DNA of 64,000 nucleotides from contig NZ_JH636435.1 of assembly GCF_000255655.1 (NCBI RefSeq), positions 2,070,658-2,134,657 of the forward strand, written 5' to 3'. The position numbers were made by a program, and so were the translations under genes. Below the pieces are notes generated by a model. That model saw only the letters and a list, made by a program, of their open reading frames with translations, was not told the origin of the DNA and did not search any database. The DNA comes from Schlesneria paludicola DSM 18645. GTDB taxonomy: Bacteria > Planctomycetota > Planctomycetia > Planctomycetales > Planctomycetaceae. Position 1 is the first letter of the stretch. Every line of letters starts with the position of its first letter. This document shows, in pieces, positions 8,747-17,647 of this stretch.

Positions 8747-10636
8747 ATGTCGAGCGATCTTTCTCAAACTCCCAATTCCGCCCGGCCTACGAATGTACGT
8801 TATCTCGTACTGACCGTCGCCACGCTCATGTCGGTCCTGCTGTATCTGGACCGCTTCGCGGTCAATATCGCGGCGGAGTACATCCGTGCCGACCTGCGGA
8901 TGACGAAAACACAAATGGCCTGGTTTATCAGTGCCTTCTTTTGGTCGTATGCGTTGTGTCAGGTCCCCGCGGGATGGCTGAGCGACCGTTTCGGCTCGCG
9001 GACCATGCTCACCGTCTACATCCTTGCCTGGTCGGCCGTTACGGCCTGGATCGGTGCCGCACATGCCGTCTGGATGATGCTGTGGCTGCGTTTGCTCTGT
9101 GGAGCCACTCAGGCCGGTGCCTACCCGACCGCAGCGGGTCTGATCCGTCAATGGTTTCCCATGTCGTTTCGCGGTACGGCGAGCTCCATCGTGGCGCTCG
9201 GCGGCCGAATTGGTGCAGTATTGGCTCCAGTGCTGACCGCCTGGATGATTGTCTGGTTCGTATCAGGTCGGCCCGAACCAAAATTGGAAGTGAGCGACAT
9301 TCTCAATGAACGGTCGTTCCTGGCACAGTTTGATCCCGGACGCAGCTTCGATTCGACGAAGGACCTGGATCATCAACGACATCAGTTTGCCACATCAATC
9401 CTGGGAAAATTAGACGCAAGTCAAAACGAGACTCTCTCGAAAGCAGCCCATCAAGCCGACATTGAGCTGCAAACGATCGTCGCTGCCGCCAATTCCACGA
9501 AGCCCCAAACATTTGATCTTCGAGATTGGTTTCCGATCCCGTCAGACAAAGATGCGACCGCCACGTTCGGTCAAAGCACAGAAATGGCAACGTTGATCGA
9601 CGTCATCGCCGCTCGGATGCCGAGCGACCATTTCACGAATCACATCACGCCCCCCTTGAAACTCTCTCAGCGGGGCACAGCGCTGCTTGATCAACACGCC
9701 AGCGGCAAGTCACTCACAGACGAGGAGACGATCCGCCTGAATCGTTTCGCTCTCGAAAGCCTGTTTCCAACGGAGATTCGTAAAGCCCAAGGGCAGGGCT
9801 GGCGACCGACAATGATGCTGTACGGGGCGATTGGAATCGTCATCGCGCTTGCCTTTGGCCTGATTGCACGCAACTCACCTCTGCAACATTCGTGGACGAA
9901 TGAATCCGAACGAAACCTGATCCTCGGCGAAACATCCCAGACAGTCGCGGCAACCGAACCTCAAAAAACGGTCTTCCCCTGGCGTGCGTTCATGACAGAC
10001 CTCAGTCTCTGGGGCAATAGCCTGTCCCAGTTCACGACGAATATCGGCTGGTTGTTCATCGTCGTCTCGCTGCCGACGTATCTCGGCGAGATTCATGACG
10101 TGCCGCTGGTGACGAAGGGAATCATGACGGCCTTTCCGAGTGGGATGGGAATCCTCGGAATGATTTGTGGCGGACGCTGGACCGACTGGGCGGCCAAACG
10201 GTTTGGTTTGAAATGGGGCCGCCGCCTGCCGCTCTCGGTGTCGCGATTCACGGCGGCCGCCAGTTATGCGGCGTGTCTGCTGATCAGCGTTCTGATCCCG
10301 CCCGACCCCCACAAGGAATGGCTGCCTTGGCTGTATGTCATCGCACTATCCTTTGTTGCCGCGTCCACCGACTTCGGCATGCCCGCCGTTTGGGCCTACG
10401 CACAAGACGTCGGCGGCCGCTATACGGCATCTATTCTCGGCTGGGGGAATATGTGGGGGAACCTGGGTGCAGCCGTCGCCCCGCTGATTTACAATCTTTG
10501 TCTGGGCGAACATCCTGGGGTTGCGAACTGGAACCTGGTCTTTGCAGCCTGTTGCGGCATCTTTGTGTTGTCAGGCCTGTTTGGCCTGCTGGTCGACGCA
10601 ACCAAACCACTGGGTGTGAAACGATCTGCAGCCTGA
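8747..10636 (+). CDS. MFS transporter (anion:cation symporter-like) with large loop insertion
   Basis: A 629-residue major facilitator protein resembling the glucarate/galactonate/phthalate (ACS) branch. MFS signature elements are visible: DRFAVNIA in the first helix, GWLSDRFGSRTM in loop 2-3 and GGRWTDWAAKRFG in loop 8-9. Unusually, about 178 residues (roughly 173-350) of hydrophilic sequence separate helix 5 (APVLTAWMIVWF) from helix 6 (GWRPTMMLYGAIG), where family members normally have a few residues. The start at 8747 has GGGAG 6 nt upstream; an in-frame ATG at 8714 is less likely. It precedes an HpcH/HpaI aldolase, so a sugar-acid or hydroxy-acid substrate is a reasonable inference. Confidence 0.85.
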   Translation: MSSDLSQTPNSARPTNVRYLVLTVATLMSVLLYLDRFAVNIAAEYIRADLRMTKTQMAWFISAFFWSYALCQVPAGWLSDRFGSRTMLTVYILAWSAVTAWIGAAHAVWMMLWLRLLCGATQAGAYPTAAGLIRQWFPMSFRGTASSIVALGGRIGAVLAPVLTAWMIVWFVSGRPEPKLEVSDILNERSFLAQFDPGRSFDSTKDLDHQRHQFATSILGKLDASQNETLSKAAHQADIELQTIVAAANSTKPQTFDLRDWFPIPSDKDATATFGQSTEMATLIDVIAARMPSDHFTNHITPPLKLSQRGTALLDQHASGKSLTDEETIRLNRFALESLFPTEIRKAQGQGWRPTMMLYGAIGIVIALAFGLIARNSPLQHSWTNESERNLILGETSQTVAATEPQKTVFPWRAFMTDLSLWGNSLSQFTTNIGWLFIVVSLPTYLGEIHDVPLVTKGIMTAFPSGMGILGMICGGRWTDWAAKRFGLKWGRRLPLSVSRFTAAASYAACLLISVLIPPDPHKEWLPWLYVIALSFVAASTDFGMPAVWAYAQDVGGRYTASILGWGNMWGNLGAAVAPLIYNLCLGEHPGVANWNLVFAACCGIFVLSGLFGLLVDATKPLGVKRSAA

Positions 10637-10743
10637 TGACAAATTCGTGCTGACAAGCAAACTGCGGAATCGCTCGTGAGTCGTCTCACGGTCCGACATG
10701 TCATCCCGTATTTCTATTGATTGACTTAACTGCGAGGCGCTCT

Positions 10744-11514
10744 GTGCAGATCAATCCGGTCAAGCAAAAAACCGCCAATGGCGGTGTCTCCATCGGTACG
10801 ATGATGTTCGAGTTCAACACGACCGGCATCGGTCGGATCGCCGCGAATGCCGGGGCGGAATTCGCGGTTTACGACATGGAACATACGGGATGGGACATCG
10901 AATCGATTCGAATGCTCATCGCCACGACGCCAAAGCCAACTCTGGTCCCCATCGTCCGCATCCCCACCACACAATATCATTTTGTCTCGCGTGTGCTGGA
11001 CATGGGGGCCATGGGAATCATGGCTCCCATGGTGGAATCGGCCGAGGAAGCACGACTGCTGGTCCAGTCGGCCAAGTATCCTCCCCTCGGACGGCGTGGA
11101 GCCGCATTTGGAATCCCGCATGACGACTACGGCATCGGCACGATTCCCGAAATCGTACGTTCGGCCAATGCCGAGGTCCTACTTATTGTGCAGGTCGAAA
11201 CCGCGAAGGGGCTGAAGAATCTGGAAGAAATCGCGGCCGTTCCGGAAGTGGACGTCCTCTGGATTGGCCTGTACGACATGGCGAGCTCAATGGGACTCGC
11301 CGGACAAATGGACCACCCCGACCTGCACGCCGCGATTGACCGCGTTCTTGCCGCCTGCCAAAAGTTCAACAAAGTTCCCGCGGTGCTCGTCACCAGCGTC
11401 GAAGAAGGACAGGCGCAACTGAAACGCGGCTTCCGGCTGGTGGCCTTCGGCGGTGACGTCTGGATCTATCAAACCGCCCTCAAACAGGGTTTGGCCGCCT
11501 TGCGGAACCGTTGA
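10744..11514 (+). CDS. HpcH/HpaI family aldolase
   Basis: A class II, metal-dependent pyruvate aldolase family protein of 256 residues. Expected motifs are present: YDMEHTGW (active-site Glu/His region), GAMGIMAPMVESAEEA, the metal-ligand Glu in VQVETAKGL and the Asp of WIGLYDMASSMG, which replaces the usual GPxDLSxSMG. Such enzymes cleave 4-hydroxy-2-oxo acids to pyruvate and an aldehyde. The GTG at 10744 is chosen because GAGG lies 6 nt upstream; the TTG at 10717 lacks this. Its position after the MFS carboxylate transporter fits a small uptake-and-cleavage unit for an aldonic or aromatic-derived acid. Confidence 0.85.
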   Translation: MQINPVKQKTANGGVSIGTMMFEFNTTGIGRIAANAGAEFAVYDMEHTGWDIESIRMLIATTPKPTLVPIVRIPTTQYHFVSRVLDMGAMGIMAPMVESAEEARLLVQSAKYPPLGRRGAAFGIPHDDYGIGTIPEIVRSANAEVLLIVQVETAKGLKNLEEIAAVPEVDVLWIGLYDMASSMGLAGQMDHPDLHAAIDRVLAACQKFNKVPAVLVTSVEEGQAQLKRGFRLVAFGGDVWIYQTALKQGLAALRNR

Positions 11515-11631
11515 TTCCGATCAATGGTCAAACGTGGACGCTAGGACTTCGAGAACCTACAATTCCAAGAGTAAGGCCGGTCGTGCGACGGGCTACGTCC
11601 CCGTTTCTTCAGACTGAGCTTTTCTTCCGAC

Positions 11632-12297
11632 ATGGCTGACACACTCCCGACGATTCAAGCCGTTTGCTTCGACCTCGATGGCCTGATGTTTAATACCGAG
11701 CACGTGTTCTACGTCTCGGCAGAAGTTCTCCTTCAACGCCGCGGCCGAGAAATGTCGCGTGGAGCCATGGATGCGATGCTTGGACTGCGTCCGCTGGAAT
11801 CGTTCCGCGCCTTCTGCGACTACCTGAAACTGGATGAAGACCCCGCCGAACTGTTGGCCGAATCGCGAGTGGTCTTTTACGAGATGCTCGACGATCATCT
11901 CAAGCCGATGCCGGGACTGTTCGATCTGCTGAATCTGATCGAGTCGACACCGTTACCTAAAGCCGTGGCGACGTCGTCCACCCGCGACTATCTCGAAACG
12001 ATCTTCAATCGATTCGATCTGATTCCCCGCTTCGGAATCAGACTGACCGCCGAAAGCGTCACGCACGGGAAGCCAAACCCGGAAATCTACCTCAAAGCCG
12101 CCGAGCAACTGGGCGTGCGTCCCGAAAATATGCTCGTGCTGGAAGATTCACAAACCGGCACACGCGCAGCCGCCGCGGCGGGAGCGCACATTGTCTCCAT
12201 CCCGCACGAGCACACGGCCGGCCACGACTTCAGCCAGTCGAAGTTCGTCGCGAGCGGGCTGACCGATCCTTATATTCTGAAATTGCTCGCGCGCTGA
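11632..12297 (+). CDS. HAD-superfamily phosphatase / beta-phosphoglucomutase-like
   Basis: A 221-residue HAD hydrolase of subfamily IA. All four motifs are visible: motif I CFDLDGLMFNTE (nucleophile Asp and acid/base Asp), motif II ATSST, motif III Lys in HGKPNPEIY, and motif IV VLEDSQTG. The helical cap between motifs I and II is the C1 type of beta-phosphoglucomutase, gph and related sugar phosphatases. The substrate is not determinable. It starts 117 bp after the aldolase in the same direction; no strong ribosome binding site is seen before the ATG. Confidence 0.85.
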   Translation: MADTLPTIQAVCFDLDGLMFNTEHVFYVSAEVLLQRRGREMSRGAMDAMLGLRPLESFRAFCDYLKLDEDPAELLAESRVVFYEMLDDHLKPMPGLFDLLNLIESTPLPKAVATSSTRDYLETIFNRFDLIPRFGIRLTAESVTHGKPNPEIYLKAAEQLGVRPENMLVLEDSQTGTRAAAAAGAHIVSIPHEHTAGHDFSQSKFVASGLTDPYILKLLAR

Positions 12298-12491
12298 ACA
12301 TCAGACGACGCATCGAGCGCCTGATGGAAAATCGCTACTTCTGAACCGTCGCAACAGGTTGTTGTCGTCCTCTGATTGCAATTGTGATTGGTTTGGTTAC
12401 TCTGCTTCAGCATCTTGCGCATGACTCGCAGGATGCCCGAATATCTGATTTCATCGCCGACTGGCGGTCCGCCCACTTCATACGGTTCACT

Positions 12492-14399
12492 ATGTCGACT
12501 CCGTCACTTTCATTCGCGGCGCAGATCACCGATCTGCCTGGTCTCAGCAATGCGGAATTTCTGCAGGCCCTCAGTTGGGATCGTTCGGCCGATCCTGCAA
12601 TTCGAACTGCGGCGGCGGCGGGGAATGTTTCCGCATTCTGCAAGGCGTGGCAGGCCAGCCGACGAGCCCTCGACAAATTATCAGGACCGACCAGCAGTAC
12701 GGCCGAACGCGCGCTCTGGTCGCAGCAGGCATTCGCCGAAGAAGCCGGCCTCACGCGGATCATCGAACAAGCCGGAGACACGACCGTCAAACGCCCGTCC
12801 GCCACCCGCCGACCGGTCAACAAGCCGGCCGTTTCGTGGAGCCAACGAGTCGGAAATCTCGTCGCAGAACTCACAACGGCCGTGGGTTCCGAAGAACCTC
12901 GTCCGTTTGCGGTCCTTGCATCGCTCGAATTACTGGCGAATGCAGGGCACCGTCTGACATCGAGTCAATTCTTTCCGCTCTGGCGACAGACGCTGTCAGA
13001 AATTCTGATGTGGCCCACCGTCATCTATGACGATCCGACGACTCCGATCGACGTTCAACTCATTGAACACGGCGAGATTCCTCTGATCGGCGGACTGCTG
13101 TTTCACGAAATCTCGCATGCGACGAACCTGATCAAAGCAGGCCGAAAGGTCCTCGCGACAGAACTCGTCGATCAAACGGATACGGATGGAACGCCACACG
13201 CGGAAATCCTTCCCCGCCTTCCGCTGTGGCTCGCACCACTTGTCCGCGCGACGCTGATGATGGAGCGGTTCCAGGAAGGACAGTGGACTCCGGATCAACG
13301 TCAATTGCTCGCCAATGTGATCGATCGAGCGGTTCTGTTGTGCCGACCGGACGGCCGCGCGGCCTTGACGAACGGCCTGAATCTCGATTCGTTGCCGGTC
13401 CTCTCCGCCGCCGTCGAACTTTTGGATCTGGGACTCGTTGGCTCCACCACAGAATACCTGCAGGCCGTCCAGCGCGCCGTCGCCGGCAAACCGCCGCGGC
13501 GGGCACGTCCCACGATTGCCACCATGCCGTCGAACCAGTCCGACTGGGCGAAGTTCGCACTGCTGCGCAGCGACTGGTCGGTCGATGCCGATAGCGTCGC
13601 GATGACGCATCATCTGCCGTTGCCTCAGTTGGATGTCACCGCATTGGGACGAGCCTTGATCCATGGCGACTGGCAACTCAAGCTGAAACTGGGTGATGCG
13701 GTCGTCGAACTCGCCGAAGAATGGTCGTGCGTTTGCTGGCAATCCGATCCTGACGCAGACTATATCGAACTGCAGATGGCTGGTCCTGGAAAACTGCGAG
13801 TCGAACGTCTGGTCATGCTCTCACGCAAAGAGCGATTTCTTTTTGTCGCCGACTCCATCAGTGGCGTGCCGTCGATGGACGGTACAAAAAAATCGAGTGG
13901 GCAGACCGGTCAGCGGATTGAATACGAATCACGTCTGTCACTGTGCGACGGTCTGGTCGGCAGTTGTGACGGAACCTCGCGCGAGGGTCGGATTACCGGC
14001 AAGCGACTGAAAGCACGCGTCTTCCCCTTGGCTATCCCCCACGACCGCGTTCAAAGCACTCCGCATCAATTGACAATTGAAGGCCAGGAACTCGTTCTCA
14101 AACAAGTCGCAGAAGGCGAGGGCCTGTTTGCCCCGCTGGCATTCGTCTGGCACCCCGACCGAACTCGCGTCGACGCAACATGGCGGATGCTGACGGTCGC
14201 CGAAGAAGGCAAGCGCGTCGGCCCTGACGTCGCTGTCGGCTACCGGTTGAAGCTCGGTGCATTCCAGCTTTTGGTCTCCCGCAGCCTCAAGAAGACCGGC
14301 AACTCCAGAACCTGCCTGGGCCACCACACTCGCAACGAAACGGTCATCGCCCGCTTCGACGAAAACGGCGACGTCCACCCAATCTTGATGGTCGAGTAA
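12492..14399 (+). CDS. Heparinase II/III-like hypothetical protein
   Basis: A 635-residue protein without signal peptide. The first half is helical (for example LPLWLAPLVRATLMMERFQEGQWTPDQRQLL), consistent with an alpha/alpha toroid. The second half looks beta-rich (WQLKLKLGDAVVELAEEWSCVCWQSDPDADYIELQM, then RVERLVMLSRKERFLFVADSISG). This order resembles heparinase II/III-type polysaccharide lyases, but the catalytic residues cannot be placed with confidence. FHEISHA superficially resembles a zinc motif but is not HExxH. Treat as a conserved protein with a possible polysaccharide-related fold. It starts at the ATG at 12492; the frame is open further upstream. Confidence 0.55.
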   Translation: MSTPSLSFAAQITDLPGLSNAEFLQALSWDRSADPAIRTAAAAGNVSAFCKAWQASRRALDKLSGPTSSTAERALWSQQAFAEEAGLTRIIEQAGDTTVKRPSATRRPVNKPAVSWSQRVGNLVAELTTAVGSEEPRPFAVLASLELLANAGHRLTSSQFFPLWRQTLSEILMWPTVIYDDPTTPIDVQLIEHGEIPLIGGLLFHEISHATNLIKAGRKVLATELVDQTDTDGTPHAEILPRLPLWLAPLVRATLMMERFQEGQWTPDQRQLLANVIDRAVLLCRPDGRAALTNGLNLDSLPVLSAAVELLDLGLVGSTTEYLQAVQRAVAGKPPRRARPTIATMPSNQSDWAKFALLRSDWSVDADSVAMTHHLPLPQLDVTALGRALIHGDWQLKLKLGDAVVELAEEWSCVCWQSDPDADYIELQMAGPGKLRVERLVMLSRKERFLFVADSISGVPSMDGTKKSSGQTGQRIEYESRLSLCDGLVGSCDGTSREGRITGKRLKARVFPLAIPHDRVQSTPHQLTIEGQELVLKQVAEGEGLFAPLAFVWHPDRTRVDATWRMLTVAEEGKRVGPDVAVGYRLKLGAFQLLVSRSLKKTGNSRTCLGHHTRNETVIARFDENGDVHPILMVE

Positions 14400-14693
14400 C
14401 CACTTGATCAAGACTCCATGACGTGCATATATGGTACGCCCCCCCAGTTCGGCATGGTCATTTTGCCGCGGCTCATAGAAGCGCGTGGTTCGGTACAACG
14501 GGCAATGCTTCAAACCCGAAAGAAACGGAGAAAAACTCGTTTCAAATAGCCGGATGAACGCACAAGCGGGATTCGTGAATCGGCCGCGACGGTATCGTTT
14601 TGTGAAGAATGTCCCCAAGGACTATCCTATCCCCCCCTACACGAACCTGAGTCTCGAACTCAACGTAAGCATCACCGAATCGAGCGTCGCTGT

Positions 14694-16937
14694 TTATTGG
14701 GCTTCTATTACAGCAATCAGACGTTCTCGTCGTTCACGCAGTTGCCGCAGCGCGTAGGCCGCATGGCACACGACAGCGACGTCGCGACAGTCGTTCTGAT
14801 GCTCAACGTAATCCTCACAGAGTTGCTGGATCGATTGTCGCATCCATGGCTGATCAAGGGTCTTGTCGTCGACCGAAATCGAGAGCCAGGTGAGATGGGA
14901 AGCCGCGAGATGCATCCGATGATTCAAATCTTTTGAGTGCTTTTCGACACACAGCACCCCATTCCAAACTTGTGACAGCCTCGCACGTTCCGTTTCCTGA
15001 ACCAACAGATCGTGAACTTTTTGCCATGACGCTGGCAATGCAACGTCGATTGTCTGAACGAATTGTCGATATTTGTTAAGTGCCGTTGCCAGGGCGAACA
15101 AACGTGGGCACCCCCATTCGGGAGCACCAACAATCCTCTGACCCGCTTCGTATTCTGCGAGCCGCTCGATACTCCAGGTCTCATTCTCGTTGCTCTTCCA
15201 TTCCGTGTCGAACGATTCATAGTTTGCGAGTGCCCACAATGTCCAAGTCATTTCTTCCCTGCGGTTGACTCGACGCTTGGTATCATTCACAACATCGCGG
15301 ACTGTCACCTCGTGATATTTTCCAGCGCGGTCTTTGGCCTTCAGTGGAAACTCAATTGGCACGCCGCCGGCACCGATCCAAGCCAAGAATTGACCTGGAT
15401 GGCCTTGGAACATGAACGGCCGAGTAAACGGATGAGCGCACGCTCCAGCCTCAGTCAGTTGCCAGACAGGCTCTCCAAGGAATTCGGGGCCACTCGCGAT
15501 CCACTCTTCGCCTGTCATCGTCGGTCGATCAACGTTCCCAGTCTTTATCAAACAACTGCTGCCGAATCCCTGGATCCAATGCATCAGTTGCCACGGTGAG
15601 TGAGATTTTTCACCATTTCCCATCGACAGTTGAAGCCGCGTCATGATGCCCAGAGCCTCGTCGATCGCCTCGTCAATCTTATCACGAGGCTTGACGCGAA
15701 CCTTCGCCGTTTCTTCCTGAGGTTTCTCTGCCGCGATTGGTCGTCGCACTTCAAACGAAGTTTCATCCACTGTCGACGAAACATCGTCAATCGCAGGAGA
15801 CATTCGTGTCGACACCACTTCGTCGGCCATGGCCTGCTCGGACCGGTTGCACGGAATTTCTCGCGGCCCCAAGAACAGAACAAGACCAACCAACAACGTC
15901 ACCACAACCATCCACGGGTGCTGTAACCGCACCATCGTTTCCGACTGGCTGCCCAGCAATCGTGCGACGCGCCGGCGAAGAGTCGATGGTCGACCAGTGA
16001 TCAAAAGACTCGCTGCGAAGGTCGCTCCTCTGAACCGGGCCGAATGACTCAACTCCGCCACACGCAGCAGTGAACCTGCATAGTCCAGCGGACTCAGACT
16101 GCTTCCGATCGCCAAATCATCGGCACAGTGCTCGCGTTCCAGGCGAATACGATTCGACAACCACCAGACGGCGGGATGGAAAAAGAAGATTGATTCGACG
16201 ATTCGCTGCAACACGTTGACCAGATGATCGTAACGTCGTAAGTGTGCCAATTCATGAGCGATCACCGCCTCGAGTTGATCCAGAGAGAGTCCGGCCGTCA
16301 TTGAGAACGGTAGTAAGATTGCAGGTTTCAGCAGCCCCACGACAGCCGGCACATCGACACAGTCGCAATAGGCCAGGACCGGCACGAACTTGACCCCAAT
16401 CCTTTCAACTTGCCGCATCAGAATTTCTTGCAGTCCTTCATCCAGCACGGATGTTGATTGTCGTCGCAATTGTCGTCCGCCCCATAATCCAATCAATACT
16501 CGCGCCATCATCCCTGCGACGCCCACAAGATAGACGTCAACCACAAACGGCGCGTAATGGTTCAAGTTAAAAGGACGGGCAACGGGTGAAACCACGGCGT
16601 TAAGCGTCATGGCGTCCGCCTTAGTGGCTGGCACGCGGTCTGCTCCTTGCTGCCCTGTCGCATTCAACGTCATCGTCGATGGCCTGGGTTGAACGACCAC
16701 CGATCTCGGAACGGTGGTCGAGTCCGTCTCCTGACGACAAACCATCACATAGTTCAGCACGGGGCAATTCACCATGCCGAACATCCCGGCCAGTAACGTA
16801 CGATACCGCCATCGTGGGTCATGCATTGTCCAGGCCAGCGCCCCAACGACGCTCGCGATCAGCACCGCCTGCCAGCAAAAATGCATGAGAGACAAAACGA
16901 TCGAAATGGCCAGACTCTGGTCGACGAAGAATGTCAT
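14694..16937 (-). CDS. M56-family (BlaR1-like) membrane metallopeptidase with long C-terminal domain
   Basis: A 747-residue protein. The N-terminal half is an M56 module: transmembrane helices near residues 8-35, 45-65 and 130-150, then the zinc site VIAHELAHL (HExxH), RRYDHLVNVL and REHCADD, and another helix at about 345-365. In BlaR1/MecR1 this protease transmits an outside signal by removing a BlaI-type repressor. The last 380 residues form a soluble domain that is not a penicillin-binding sensor (no SxxK seen) and contains IQGFGSSCL, EWGCPRLFALATAL and CRDVAVVCHAAYALRQL. The ligand is therefore unknown. Start: GAGGG 6 nt before the ATG. It forms an operon with the BlaI-like gene 50 bp upstream. 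Confidence 0.85.
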   Translation of the reverse strand: MTFFVDQSLAISIVLSLMHFCWQAVLIASVVGALAWTMHDPRWRYRTLLAGMFGMVNCPVLNYVMVCRQETDSTTVPRSVVVQPRPSTMTLNATGQQGADRVPATKADAMTLNAVVSPVARPFNLNHYAPFVVDVYLVGVAGMMARVLIGLWGGRQLRRQSTSVLDEGLQEILMRQVERIGVKFVPVLAYCDCVDVPAVVGLLKPAILLPFSMTAGLSLDQLEAVIAHELAHLRRYDHLVNVLQRIVESIFFFHPAVWWLSNRIRLEREHCADDLAIGSSLSPLDYAGSLLRVAELSHSARFRGATFAASLLITGRPSTLRRRVARLLGSQSETMVRLQHPWMVVVTLLVGLVLFLGPREIPCNRSEQAMADEVVSTRMSPAIDDVSSTVDETSFEVRRPIAAEKPQEETAKVRVKPRDKIDEAIDEALGIMTRLQLSMGNGEKSHSPWQLMHWIQGFGSSCLIKTGNVDRPTMTGEEWIASGPEFLGEPVWQLTEAGACAHPFTRPFMFQGHPGQFLAWIGAGGVPIEFPLKAKDRAGKYHEVTVRDVVNDTKRRVNRREEMTWTLWALANYESFDTEWKSNENETWSIERLAEYEAGQRIVGAPEWGCPRLFALATALNKYRQFVQTIDVALPASWQKVHDLLVQETERARLSQVWNGVLCVEKHSKDLNHRMHLAASHLTWLSISVDDKTLDQPWMRQSIQQLCEDYVEHQNDCRDVAVVCHAAYALRQLRERRERLIAVIEAQ

Positions 16938-16987
16938 GGCATACCCTCATGTCTGTCGTACGTGCATTTGGTATCGCGAGATCCGGC

Positions 16988-17386
16988 CTAACGGCGCTCT
17001 GTGTTCTCGCGCGCCTTGCGATTGATCAACAGTCGAATCTGCTTCAGCTCGTTGTCGTCCAGGTCCGAGGTTTCAATCAAATGCTGCATCACCGCCGTCG
17101 TCGATCCGCCGAACACGCGGTCAACAATGTCCCTTAGCAGGCTTCCTGACGCTTTTTCCTCGCGATAGATCGATCGATAGACGTATGTCCGCCCGTCTTT
17201 GGTTCGCGCAAGATACCCCTTGCCAAACATGATCGACATCATGGTCATCACGGTCGTGTAAGCGAGATCTCGAATCGTTGCCAATTCATCCCGAACCTGG
17301 CGCACCGTCGCTGGTCCAATGCGCCATAGCACTTTCAAAATCTCGAGTTCAAGCTCGGTCGGCTTCTTTGCAGGGACACTTGCCAT
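16988..17386 (-). CDS. BlaI/MecI/CopY-family transcriptional repressor
   Basis: A 132-residue repressor. The N-terminal winged helix is clear: LTELELEILKVLW-like start, GPATVRQVRDEL, AYTTVMTMMSIMFGKGYLARTKDGRTYVYRS. The C-terminal helical dimer domain includes LLRDIVDRVFGGSTTAVMQHLIE. Members bind palindromic operators upstream of their own operon and are inactivated by proteolysis through the cognate M56 protein, which is encoded next. The ATG at 17386 has GGAAGG 6 nt upstream and is preferred over 17401. A near-palindromic candidate operator lies 56 bp upstream. Confidence 0.92.
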   Translation of the reverse strand: MASVPAKKPTELELEILKVLWRIGPATVRQVRDELATIRDLAYTTVMTMMSIMFGKGYLARTKDGRTYVYRSIYREEKASGSLLRDIVDRVFGGSTTAVMQHLIETSDLDDNELKQIRLLINRKARENTERR

Positions 17387-17441
17387 CGGTCGCCTTCCCA
17401 CTCAATTCATCGGCACTGCCTGTGCTTGCCATTAAAACTAA

Positions 17442-17459
17442 GTACTAAGTATTTAGTAC
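17442..17459. promoter_or_regulatory. Candidate BlaI-type operator
   Basis: GTACTAAGTATTTAGTAC is an 18-bp near-perfect palindrome; only the two central positions deviate. It sits in an AT-rich patch between the blaI-like gene and the divergent esterase gene, where an autoregulatory operator is expected. An overlapping half-site (ACTAAGTACTAAG) lies on its left. Confidence 0.7.
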
Positions 17460-17647
17460 ATTATCCGCACACGCGATTTTGTCAATGTCGCAAACCGACA
17501 TCTCGTTGACCTGCCACGTCCATGGAGACTTCCTCAATCGACGTAGTCAATTGCGATTCTCTGCAAAGCAGAACATTCTCATTGGATCGAGAAGAAATGA
17601 TGGGCTCATTCGGCCTCAAGACAGAATTCCGTGTAAGGATCGCATCT

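Noticed and set aside
13081-13140. FHEISHA in the heparinase-like protein considered as a zinc protease motif
   Set aside because: It does not fit HExxH (it reads HEISH followed by no supporting third ligand or metalloprotease context), and the rest of the protein resembles a lyase-like toroid plus beta-sandwich.
12996-13742. A 248-codon minus-strand frame
   Set aside because: Antisense to the heparinase-like gene and without motifs or start signal.
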